The notes below the pieces were generated by a model, which did not search any database, was not told where the DNA came from, and saw only the letters and a list, made by a program, of their open reading frames with translations. From Planctomycetaceae bacterium (lineage in GTDB: Bacteria; Planctomycetota; Planctomycetia; Pirellulales; Pirellulaceae), in NCBI GenBank assembly GCA_002708345.1, contig PANG01000081.1, positions 14,057 through 19,601 on the forward strand: 5,545 nucleotides of DNA, read 5' to 3'. Of the stretch, positions 1 through 5,545 are shown piece by piece (positions within the stretch are counted from its first letter, which is position 1; every line of letters starts with the position of its first letter). Made by a program: the position numbers and the translations under genes.

Positions 1-1271
1 CGGACCAGCCCACAGGGGCCATCCCTGGGACAGCAGAGACGGACGAGTTGCAACCGCAAGGGGCCGAGCCGCAGGTGCCCGTGGCAGTCGTCATCCCGCC
101 CCCTTCACGACAGGTGACGGCCAAGGTGCTGAAGGAAGCGATCGGTCGTTCCGGGCAGTACCTGGTAGAGAACTGTGGCCAGAGCGGTCGTTTCACTTAC
201 CTGGCACATCCTGACCCATCGTTCACAGCAGGTCCGCAGTATAACGTGCTGCGTCATCTTGGAGCGATCTACGGGCTGGCCCGCTACCACCGCTTCAGTC
301 CATCGGAAGAAATTGCCCAGGCTGTCACACGCTCCGTCCAGTTTGTTCGCAAGAACTGCATGAGAGCGCCAGAGGGGAGAGAGGGAATGCTGGCGATCTG
401 GTCAGACCCCGACCTGGTCCACGGATCTCCGTATTCGGTTGCCAAGCTGGGAGGAGCTGCGCTGGCCCTGGTGGCCCTGGACCAGGTGGAAGAGGTTCAT
501 GCGGGAACCACCTCGCTGGAGGAATTTCGTCAGCTTGGCCGCTTTATTCTTGCCATGCAAAAGCAGGACGGCAGTTTTTTCTCGCTCTTCATTCCGTCAC
601 GTGGTGGTCCAGATGATGAATTCAAATCCCAGTTTTATCCGGGCGAGGCGGCTTATGGCCTGCTGCTGTTATCGGTTCGTGATCCAGAAGGACCCTGGTT
701 GCAGGCTGCTGCGGATGCTGTCGCTGCCCTGGCCAGGGGCCAACTGGAGAAGCGGATTACCACGCCGGATCAATGGACATTGATGGCCGGGGAATTACTA
801 CTGGCGAATTACGAGAAATGCCAGGCTCCCATGCCAAAGAGTGGAATTCTCGATCACCTGAAACGGACCGCCGTGGACATGCTCAACGACCAGCTGGTAG
901 CACTGGGTGATTCACGAACGGCCGGGTGTTATACCCTTGACGGCCAGACCTGTCCGACAGCTACCCGCCTGGAAGGCCTGCTGGCACTGCTTGCCTACCT
1001 TCCCGCGGAAGATCAAGCCCTGGCCAGCCAGGCCCGGGTTTCAGTGCAACTGGCAATGTCATTTCTCGTCCGCTGCCAGGTTCGACGGGGGAAGCTGGCC
1101 GGTGGTTTTCCCTGTGTGACGGCGTCTCTCTCCCCCGATGACCCCCGGCTGACGGCCATTGCGGATATCCAGGTAGAGGAGATCCGGATTGACTATGTCC
1201 AGCATGCTCTCTGTGCGATGATTCGTTATCACGACCTGCTTGCCGGTGGGGACTTATTGGAGAAAAACTAG
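1..1271 (+). CDS. Alpha/alpha-toroid (prenyltransferase/squalene-oxidase-repeat-like) protein, 5' end outside window
   Basis: The frame is open from base 3 to a TAG at 1269-1271. The first possible start is a TTG at 48, with no convincing Shine-Dalgarno before it. The gene therefore probably begins upstream, and at least 422 residues are visible. The first ~40 residues are rich in Pro, Gln, Ala and Glu and look like a linker or a region after a signal peptide. The rest is a series of amphipathic helices typical of alpha/alpha-barrel folds, with conserved-looking blocks YNVLRHLGAIYGL (240-278), KLGGAALALVAL (444-479), the QW-like QKQDGSF (558-578), YPGEAAYGLL (636-665), TATRLEGLLALL (957-992) and RIDYVQHAL (1185-1211). 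I see no DxDD motif of class II terpene cyclases, so true cyclase activity is doubtful. From memory, similar toroid domains occur in bacterial proteins, sometimes fused to an N-terminal AMMECR1-type domain; whether that holds here cannot be seen. Substrate and role are unknown. It converges with the minus-strand operon. Confidence 0.8.
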   Translation, partial: DQPTGAIPGTAETDELQPQGAEPQVPVAVVIPPPSRQVTAKVLKEAIGRSGQYLVENCGQSGRFTYLAHPDPSFTAGPQYNVLRHLGAIYGLARYHRFSPSEEIAQAVTRSVQFVRKNCMRAPEGREGMLAIWSDPDLVHGSPYSVAKLGGAALALVALDQVEEVHAGTTSLEEFRQLGRFILAMQKQDGSFFSLFIPSRGGPDDEFKSQFYPGEAAYGLLLLSVRDPEGPWLQAAADAVAALARGQLEKRITTPDQWTLMAGELLLANYEKCQAPMPKSGILDHLKRTAVDMLNDQLVALGDSRTAGCYTLDGQTCPTATRLEGLLALLAYLPAEDQALASQARVSVQLAMSFLVRCQVRRGKLAGGFPCVTASLSPDDPRLTAIADIQVEEIRIDYVQHALCAMIRYHDLLAGGDLLEKN

Positions 1272-1275
1272 GCGA

Positions 1276-3081
1276 TTATTCGTCCTCATCACCCGGTTCC
1301 CCCAGCTGGTCGAGCCGATCCCCGTCACGGTAACAGGAGATCTGGAATCCAAGCGTACCGACCACGTGCAAGTAAAAGAAACTGGTCACCATGAAACTGG
1401 CGCTCCCGGCAAGGATTGGCCAGGGTCCCGATCCACCAAGCAGGGCCATGGATCCTGCCATCGCGGGACTCAGCAGAAGTACGAAACCGGCAAACTTGAA
1501 CCACTCAGAAGGTCGCAGTGCAATGCTGGCCATCACCCTGGAGGAGACGATGGCAGCCGGTGTGCCGGCGGAAAGAGTGGAGAGGATCACGGGGGCGAAC
1601 AGGAGTAATGTCAGCATGCTCCCGACAGAGAGAACGATAGCCGGGTCAAGGCCCTCGGTGAGCGGAATCCAGATGATCAAGGGGATGACTGCAATGAAAA
1701 GAGAAATCCCCATGTAGGGAACCATGCTGATCCATTCCATCAGGATCAGCGAGGGCCAGTTCTCGATTTCGTGGTCCCCGTTGGCCCGCGTTTCGATAAT
1801 TGTCACGACAGAGACAAGAAAGCTGGCACCGAGTGCAAGAAAAAAGATGAAACTGGTGGCAAACAGGAACAGGCCCAGCATGGCCATGATGCCCTCTTCC
1901 ATAAGCAAGCCATAGTGCAGTGTGAGAACGGCGAGGAAGCCGATGATGCTATGCATCAGGATCCGGATCGCGATGTCGATCTGAACCATCGAGGAGAGGA
2001 TTGTCATCCACCAGCCCCGGTTGGCCGTCTCAGTGAACTGCTCCTGCTTGGATTCCACCTCGGCTCGTGCCTTTTCCATGAATGCCTGCGCCTGTTTTTT
2101 CCCCTCGTTGCTTACCGACCGGGCGGGCTCGATTGGAGGACCAGGCACAAGCTGATCCTTTTCCGCTGTCAGCGGCTTGCTGGAAGGGCGTTTTTCCTTG
2201 CGTGGTTCACGGATCGTCGTGTGACTGTGACAGTCCGGGCAGCGGACCTCACCGCCAATATCATCACTGGAAACATTTAACCGTGTTCCACAGAGCAGGC
2301 AATTGATTGAAAAGCGATACGAATTGTTCGTATCGGCCTGGTCTGCCGTAGCACGGGGAGCAGTCCCCAGCGGGTCCAGGCTCTGGAGGATCTGTTCGGT
2401 CGACCTGGTGTCTGCTGGCCCGGCAGTCAGTCCCTCAAGGGAAATCTCTTTTTCAGCGGGGGGCTTTGAGACTTGCTCTGCCACCGCTTTCGGATTTTCC
2501 AGGTCCAGGTGGTCAAGGTCATACGTTTCCTCAACAGGCTGTGAAGAGGGCGAGGGAACTGGAGGAGGTGGGGGTGGAACTGAAGGAGGAGAGGGTTCAG
2601 GGAGCAGGTCGTCCGTGGTTAACTTGATCGGGCTCTCGCTTGCAGGAGATCCTCCAGGGCTTGTGCCCTTCAGATCCTGGCCAGGAAGTGATTCCACGGC
2701 GGTGATCGGTGATGGCTCGGCAACCGGTTCCTGGGATTCGGCGAGCGTGGCAACCACGAGGATATCTTCCAGGCAGTTTTCACAGGTGATTGTTTTTCCC
2801 AGCTGGCTGCCCCGGGCAAAAGCACGTTTTTGACACTGGGGGCAGGTTAACGCGAGGCGTGCTGAGGCAGGGATGTTTGAAATCTCTCGAGCCGTACTGT
2901 TTTCCCCAGTTGCCGGGGCGGATGAGGGAATACCAGGCAGTTGGATCGACTGCTTACACGTTGGGCATGTCTGCCGTGTTCCGGCCAGCCGAGTCGATGC
3001 CTGCAGTTGCGCCTGGCAACGCGGACAGGCATACTGTAGCAGGGCATCTCCCGCGGTCTTTGACGGTTCAGGATGCTGCAT
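1276..3081 (-). CDS. Triple zinc-ribbon, multi-pass membrane protein of unknown function
   Basis: This is a 601-residue protein, ATG at 3081 to TAA at 1276. An in-frame TAA 30 nt upstream limits how far the start can move, and no Shine-Dalgarno is visible. The N-terminal half is soluble and carries three zinc-ribbon motifs: C19-C22/C39-C42, C80-C83/C100-C103 and C261-C264/C281-C284. All three have the spacing CX2C-X16-CX2C and a Gly five residues before the third Cys. Residues ~115-255 are a low-complexity Pro/Ser/Glu linker including six consecutive prolines (169-174). A basic patch (291-302) and a charged helix (~327-352) follow. The C-terminal half has about six hydrophobic segments (roughly 372-393, 398-425, 453-474, 481-503, 527-549, 553-576), and the protein ends in an acidic tail. 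The likely topology is an inner-membrane protein with cytoplasmic zinc ribbons. No catalytic motif is recognised. It starts 30 bp after frr and is probably cotranscribed with it. Proteins of this build are common in planctomycetes as far as I recall, but without a known role. Confidence 0.88.
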   Translation of the reverse strand: MQHPEPSKTAGDALLQYACPRCQAQLQASTRLAGTRQTCPTCKQSIQLPGIPSSAPATGENSTAREISNIPASARLALTCPQCQKRAFARGSQLGKTITCENCLEDILVVATLAESQEPVAEPSPITAVESLPGQDLKGTSPGGSPASESPIKLTTDDLLPEPSPPSVPPPPPPVPSPSSQPVEETYDLDHLDLENPKAVAEQVSKPPAEKEISLEGLTAGPADTRSTEQILQSLDPLGTAPRATADQADTNNSYRFSINCLLCGTRLNVSSDDIGGEVRCPDCHSHTTIREPRKEKRPSSKPLTAEKDQLVPGPPIEPARSVSNEGKKQAQAFMEKARAEVESKQEQFTETANRGWWMTILSSMVQIDIAIRILMHSIIGFLAVLTLHYGLLMEEGIMAMLGLFLFATSFIFFLALGASFLVSVVTIIETRANGDHEIENWPSLILMEWISMVPYMGISLFIAVIPLIIWIPLTEGLDPAIVLSVGSMLTLLLFAPVILSTLSAGTPAAIVSSRVMASIALRPSEWFKFAGFVLLLSPAMAGSMALLGGSGPWPILAGSASFMVTSFFYLHVVGTLGFQISCYRDGDRLDQLGEPGDEDE

Positions 3082-3111
3082 TGTGGAATAGAGAGCTGGG
3101 AGGAGAGATTA

Positions 3112-3672
3112 TCAATCTTCCATGACTTCCTGTTCACGAGCGACTGCTGCCTGGTTGATGATGTCCTCGTACTTCTTTGTCAGCTTCTGGATTTCATCCT
3201 TGACGTGATCACGATCATCCTCGGTCAGCTCGTTGTCTTTCTCTCCCTGGTCGGCTGTCTTGTTTCCGTCACGGCGGATATTGCGAATGGAGATTTTTGA
3301 TTCCTCCGAGAGTTCCTTGATTCGCGAGACCATCTTGCGACGAACCTCTGTCGAGAGCGCCGGGATGATGATCCGTATCAGGCGGCCATCGTTCTGAGGA
3401 TTGAAACCGAGTTCACTGGAGATCAGTGATTTCTCGATATCGCCGATCGTGTTCGGATCGAATGGGCGAATAACGATCTGGTTGGGTTCCGGGACGCCAA
3501 TCGAGGCAATCTGTTTCATGGGAGTCGGCGAACCATAAACTTCAACCCGGAGCGAGTCGACCAGACCCGGGTTGGCACGACCGGTACGAATGCCGGCCAG
3601 GTTTGTTTTCAGGACCGTCGCCGCCTTTTCCATCCGGTCATCCACATCAAACAAGATCTCGTCAGTCGACAT
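3112..3672 (-). CDS. frr: Ribosome recycling factor (RRF)
   Basis: The protein has 186 residues, the usual RRF length (about 185). With EF-G, RRF splits the post-termination ribosome into subunits and frees the mRNA, acting in the cytoplasm. Family landmarks are in order: IRTGRANPGLVD (28-39) in the first long helix of domain I; YGSPTPMKQIASI (46-58) at the entry to the beta domain II; PALSTEVRRKM (104-114), a slightly altered form of the usual P-x-LTEERRK block; RNIRRDGN (130-137) with the conserved arginines that contact the ribosome; and the C-terminal helix containing EIQKLTKKYE (160-169). The start ATG at 3672 gives the standard N-terminus. The only candidate ribosome-binding site is a GGGGG run (3681-3685) eight bases upstream, which is weak. 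It lies 30 bp after pyrH, and the zinc-ribbon gene follows it after another 30 bp. Nothing suggests loss of function. Confidence 0.97.
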   Translation of the reverse strand: MSTDEILFDVDDRMEKAATVLKTNLAGIRTGRANPGLVDSLRVEVYGSPTPMKQIASIGVPEPNQIVIRPFDPNTIGDIEKSLISSELGFNPQNDGRLIRIIIPALSTEVRRKMVSRIKELSEESKISIRNIRRDGNKTADQGEKDNELTEDDRDHVKDEIQKLTKKYEDIINQAAVAREQEVMED

Positions 3673-3702
3673 GGCAATGGCCCCCGGTAAGTGAATTAAA
3701 AG

Positions 3703-4458
3703 CTAGGAATTTTTTGCTGGTCCGATACGGGTCCCGATTTTCTCCCCCATCACCGCCCTCTGGATGTTGCCATCCTGCTTGAAGTTAAAAACAAGGATTG
3801 GCATACCATGTTCCATGCACTGGGTAATTGCCGTGCTGTCCATGAACCCCAGTCCCTGTTCGCGAACGGCATCGTAATCCAGTTCCGGGTAAAAAACCGC
3901 GTGGGGGTTCTTTTCCGGATCCTCGCTGTAGACACCGTCGACCCGGGTTGCCTTGGCAAGGATATCCGCTCCCAGTTCGAGTGCTCGCTGGGCAGCAGCA
4001 GTATCGGTCGTCACGAACGGGCTTCCTGTGCCGGCCGCCAGGATGACCAGCCTCCCTTTTTCCAGGTGGCGGCGGGCCCGCCGGCGAATATACGGTTCGG
4101 CGACACCGTCCATGTGGATAGCTGACATCAGGCGGGTCTGGCAACCAAGCGATTCGAGTGCGTCCTGCAGGGCCAGTCCGTTGATGACGGTGGCGAGCAT
4201 TCCCATGTAATGAGCTGTCGCTTCCTGGATGCCGGTGTTGCGATCCTTGAACTGGGAACCTCGCAGGATATTTCCGCCGCCAATAACCACCGCGATCTCG
4301 CAACCACATTGCTGGGCCTGGTAGATCTGCTCGGCAATTCCCAGCACCTCCTCCATGCTGATGCCGCGTTCCCCGGCGTGGTTGAAACTTTCCCCGGAGA
4401 GCTTGAGCACGATTCGTCGATAGACCGGTGCTGCATCGTTAGCTGGCTTGTCGGCCAT
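3703..4458 (-). CDS. pyrH: UMP kinase (uridylate kinase)
   Basis: The protein has 251 residues; bacterial UMP kinases usually have about 240, and the extra residues are a short Ala/Pro-containing N-terminal leader. It phosphorylates UMP to UDP with ATP, feeding UTP and CTP synthesis, and normally forms a cytoplasmic hexamer of the amino-acid-kinase fold. Signatures seen: KLSGE (19-23), the nucleotide-binding lysine/glycine loop; [10 protein letters not shown] (58-67); [18 protein letters not shown] (85-102), the UMP-side helix; [13 protein letters not shown] (143-155), the hallmark acceptor-site block; [13 protein letters not shown] (169-181), the ATP-side segment; and MDSTAI (206-211). All expected blocks are intact. 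The ATG at 4458 has a near-perfect Shine-Dalgarno (4463-4471). It sits between tsf (64 bp gap) and frr (30 bp gap), the standard order in most bacteria. In some bacteria UMP kinase is allosterically controlled by GTP and UTP; that cannot be judged here. Confidence 0.97.
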   Translation of the reverse strand: MADKPANDAAPVYRRIVLKLSGESFNHAGERGISMEEVLGIAEQIYQAQQCGCEIAVVIGGGNILRGSQFKDRNTGIQEATAHYMGMLATVINGLALQDALESLGCQTRLMSAIHMDGVAEPYIRRRARRHLEKGRLVILAAGTGSPFVTTDTAAAQRALELGADILAKATRVDGVYSEDPEKNPHAVFYPELDYDAVREQGLGFMDSTAITQCMEHGMPILVFNFKQDGNIQRAVMGEKIGTRIGPAKNS

Positions 4459-4462
4459 GCGA

Positions 4463-4471
4463 CACCTCCTT
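4463..4471 (-). promoter_or_regulatory. Strong Shine-Dalgarno site of pyrH
   Basis: On the minus strand this reads AAGGAGGTG, a nine-base match to the 16S rRNA anti-Shine-Dalgarno. The AGGAGG core ends six bases before the ATG. It is the strongest ribosome-binding site in the window and fixes the pyrH start. Confidence 0.9.
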
Positions 4472-4522
4472 GAGGAAACTCGGGGGTCAGGATGTCAACA
4501 GCCACCGGGACATGCCAGTGTG

Positions 4523-5356
4523 CTACTCGTCGCTCAGGTCCCAGTGAATAAACTGCTTGAGTTTCATACCATTTTCTTCGGCAAACTGGGAGACGGTTTG
4601 CTTGTCACTCTTGACGAAGGGCTGCTCGCAGAGCACTTGCTCGGCAAAAAAACTACGTAGCCGCCCATCGACCATCTTGTCAACGATATTTTCGGGTTTT
4701 CCTTCTTGCAGGGCCGCCTCGCGGAGGATGGCCCGTTCCTTCTCGACAGCATCTTCGGGGAGATCTGCGACTTCCAGGGCGCTGGGCCGCATGGCAGCAA
4801 TGTGCATGCAGATATCACGGGCGGCTTCCTCGTTGCCTCCCTCGACTTCCAGCAGGACACCGGAGACGGTGCCGGCGTTATGGCTGTAAGCTGCGCAGCT
4901 GCCGTCCATGCGGACAAGTCGGCCAACGTTAAAGACCTCCCGAATACGGTTAAACAGTTCATCGCGTTGTTCCAGCAGGGTCATCCCATCCTTGCTGGGC
5001 GATGGTTGAGCAAGGAGTTCGTCACCATCTGCTGCACCGGGACCCGTTGCAAGTTGCTCAGCAAGGTCATTAGCCAGCTGAATGAATTCGTCGTTCTGGG
5101 TGACCGGGGCACTCTCGCACTTGAGCTCCACCATGGCGCCAGGGCCTCCCTCCATGTTGGTGAAGAGACCGAATCGGCCGAATGTGGTTTCACGATCAGC
5201 ACGCTTGGCCAGTACCTGTGCGCCCCGTTCCCTTAACCACTGGATTGCGGATTCCACATCCCCGTCGCACTCGTCCAGTGCTTTCTTGCAGTCCATCATC
5301 GGGAGTCCCGATTTCTCCCGAAGTTCCTTTACAGCTGCAGCAGTAATCTCTGCCAT
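4523..5356 (-). CDS. tsf: Elongation factor Ts (EF-Tu nucleotide exchange factor), variant core motif
   Basis: The protein has 277 residues, close to the usual bacterial length (E. coli 283). EF-Ts binds EF-Tu-GDP and promotes GDP release so that EF-Tu can reload GTP. The N-terminal UBA-like domain is canonical: LREKSGLPMMDCKKALDECD (12-31), then GDVESAIQWLRERG (32-45). The core N-subdomain follows (about 55-150). The second core subdomain has CMHIAAMRPSAL (183-194), AVEKERAILREAA (203-215), KMVDGRLRSFFAEQ (227-240) and QPFVKSDKQTVSQF (245-258). The notable change is at 81-87, which reads ESAPVTQ followed by NDEF. Most EF-Ts proteins have ETDFVAKNDEF here, and the TDF Asp-Phe pair pushes into EF-Tu and displaces the magnesium site. 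The start ATG at 5356 is set by the alignment and by a good Shine-Dalgarno at 5365-5370. It follows the presumed rpsB after 40 bp. Confidence 0.97.
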   Translation of the reverse strand: MAEITAAAVKELREKSGLPMMDCKKALDECDGDVESAIQWLRERGAQVLAKRADRETTFGRFGLFTNMEGGPGAMVELKCESAPVTQNDEFIQLANDLAEQLATGPGAADGDELLAQPSPSKDGMTLLEQRDELFNRIREVFNVGRLVRMDGSCAAYSHNAGTVSGVLLEVEGGNEEAARDICMHIAAMRPSALEVADLPEDAVEKERAILREAALQEGKPENIVDKMVDGRLRSFFAEQVLCEQPFVKSDKQTVSQFAEENGMKLKQFIHWDLSDE

Positions 5357-5364
5357 TCGATTTT

Positions 5365-5370
5365 CTCCTT
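5365..5370 (-). promoter_or_regulatory. Shine-Dalgarno site of tsf
   Basis: On the minus strand this reads AAGGAG, eight bases before the tsf ATG. It supports that start over any internal one. Confidence 0.85.
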
Positions 5371-5376
5371 CTCGTT

Positions 5377-5390
5377 GGGCCGCAGGGCCC
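5377..5390 (-). other. Small G+C-rich hairpin between rpsB and tsf
   Basis: The minus strand reads GGGCC-CTGC-GGCCC, a perfect 5-bp stem with a 4-base loop. It lies in the 40-bp gap just after the presumed rpsB stop and before the tsf ribosome-binding site. No U-run follows, so it is not a classic intrinsic terminator. It could be an mRNA processing or stability element, or chance in G+C-rich DNA. Confidence 0.3.
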
Positions 5391-5396
5391 GCTTGG

Positions 5397-5545
5397 CTAC
5401 TCTTGTTTTTCTTCGCCGGTTTCCTCCGCTGGCGTCTCTTCGGCAGCGGGTTCCTCGGCAGCGACTTCTTCTTCTGCCGGAGTCTCCTCGGCAGCGGGTT
5501 CCTCGGCGGCGACTTCTTCTTCTGCTGGAGTCTCCTCGGCAGCGG
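5397..5545 (-). CDS. rpsB: C-terminal end of a protein with acidic repeat tail, presumed ribosomal protein S2
   Basis: Only the last 48 codons and the TAG stop (5397-5399) lie in the window; the frame runs off the right edge. The visible residues are all low complexity: two copies of a 16-residue unit, AAEETPAEEEVAAEEP, then a third diverged copy ending TGEEKQE. The tail is strongly acidic (seven Glu per unit, almost no basic residues) and should be disordered. The S2 assignment rests on position: rpsB directly precedes tsf in nearly all bacteria, and the gap here is 40 bp in the same direction. No S2 core sequence is visible, so the name is inferred. S2 belongs to the small ribosomal subunit. 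Acidic C-terminal extensions of S2 occur in some lineages, planctomycetes among them as far as I recall. Confidence 0.82.
   Translation of the reverse strand, partial: AAEETPAEEEVAAEEPAAEETPAEEEVAAEEPAAEETPAEETGEEKQE
5400..5543 (-). repeat. 48-bp in-frame tandem repeat, three units
   Basis: Read on the minus strand, unit 1 (5543-5496) and unit 2 (5495-5448) differ at only two third-codon positions. Unit 3 (5447-5400) matches for about the first nine codons and then diverges into the C-terminus. Each unit encodes 16 residues and is itself built from alternating AAEE/AEEE blocks separated by TP, V or P. The two bases at 5544-5545 fit a preceding CCC codon, which ends each of the first two units, so the array probably continues beyond the window. 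Confidence 0.93.

Noticed and set aside
48..50. TTG as the true start of the plus-strand gene
   Set aside because: The frame is open back to the window edge, no good ribosome-binding site precedes it, and the following residues look like a linker rather than a natural N-terminus.
1771..2280. Plus-strand open frame of 169 codons
   Set aside because: It is antisense to the zinc-ribbon gene's membrane and linker region, with an implausible composition and no domain.
2303..2833. Plus-strand open frame of 176 codons
   Set aside because: It lies wholly antisense to the zinc-ribbon/membrane gene, is rich in Gly/Ser/Arg from the complement of Pro/Glu codons, and has no recognisable domain.
3703..3716. 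A-rich run (six A) just before the pyrH stop, which could allow a -1 frameshift extending pyrH to a TGA overlapping the frr start
   Set aside because: The run is short, no stimulatory hairpin is evident, the extension would add only an unremarkable ~15 residues, and UMP kinase is already full length.
4494..4499. TTGACA on the minus strand between tsf and pyrH, resembling a -35 box
   Set aside because: About 17 bases downstream there is no -10-like hexamer (the sequence is CCTCAA), so there is no support for an internal promoter.
4706..5236. Plus-strand open frame of 176 codons
   Set aside because: It is antisense to tsf, whose identity is certain; the frame is a by-product of its codon usage.
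5400..5543. CRISPR-like or mobile repeat array
   Set aside because: The repeats are contiguous without spacers, keep the reading frame, and encode a low-complexity acidic peptide, so they are a coding tandem repeat.

Overview
The window looks like chromosomal DNA from a planctomycete-type bacterium (phylum Planctomycetota). This is an inference from gene character, not from a search. The evidence is: translation genes of bacterial type; an EF-Ts with an unusual core motif; a ribosomal protein S2-like tail made of acidic tandem repeats; a large protein joining several zinc ribbons to a multi-pass membrane domain; and an alpha/alpha-toroid (prenyltransferase/squalene-oxidase-repeat-like) protein. 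Base composition is moderately G+C-rich and fairly even, and I see no mobile element, CRISPR array, tRNA or rRNA.

Layout. On the plus strand, 1-1271 is the 3' part of a gene open at the left edge, encoding an alpha/alpha-toroid-like protein of unknown activity. Everything else is on the minus strand. Reading right to left (the direction of transcription): the last 48 codons of a gene that is almost certainly rpsB (5545-5397), tsf (5356-4523), pyrH (4458-3703), frr (3672-3112), and a 601-residue zinc-ribbon/membrane protein (3081-1276). The minus-strand gaps are 40, 64, 30 and 30 bp, so the five genes look like one transcription unit. The plus-strand gene and the zinc-ribbon gene converge with only 4 bp between their stop codons.

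How the genes fit together. rpsB-tsf-pyrH-frr is a classic, widely conserved bacterial cluster: ribosomal protein S2, the nucleotide exchange factor for EF-Tu, UMP kinase, and the ribosome recycling factor. The unusual part is its end. The zinc-ribbon/membrane protein follows frr, where many bacteria instead have the isoprenoid/phospholipid genes uppS and cdsA. Its function is unknown. Ribosome-binding sites are strong for tsf and pyrH, weak for frr and not visible for the last gene, so the last gene may be expressed at a lower level or by a different start mechanism.

I do not see a complete new biological system here. The points most worth checking are the altered EF-Ts motif, the repetitive acidic S2 tail, and the zinc-ribbon/membrane protein riding on the translation operon. 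There is no gene-free stretch over 100 bp.
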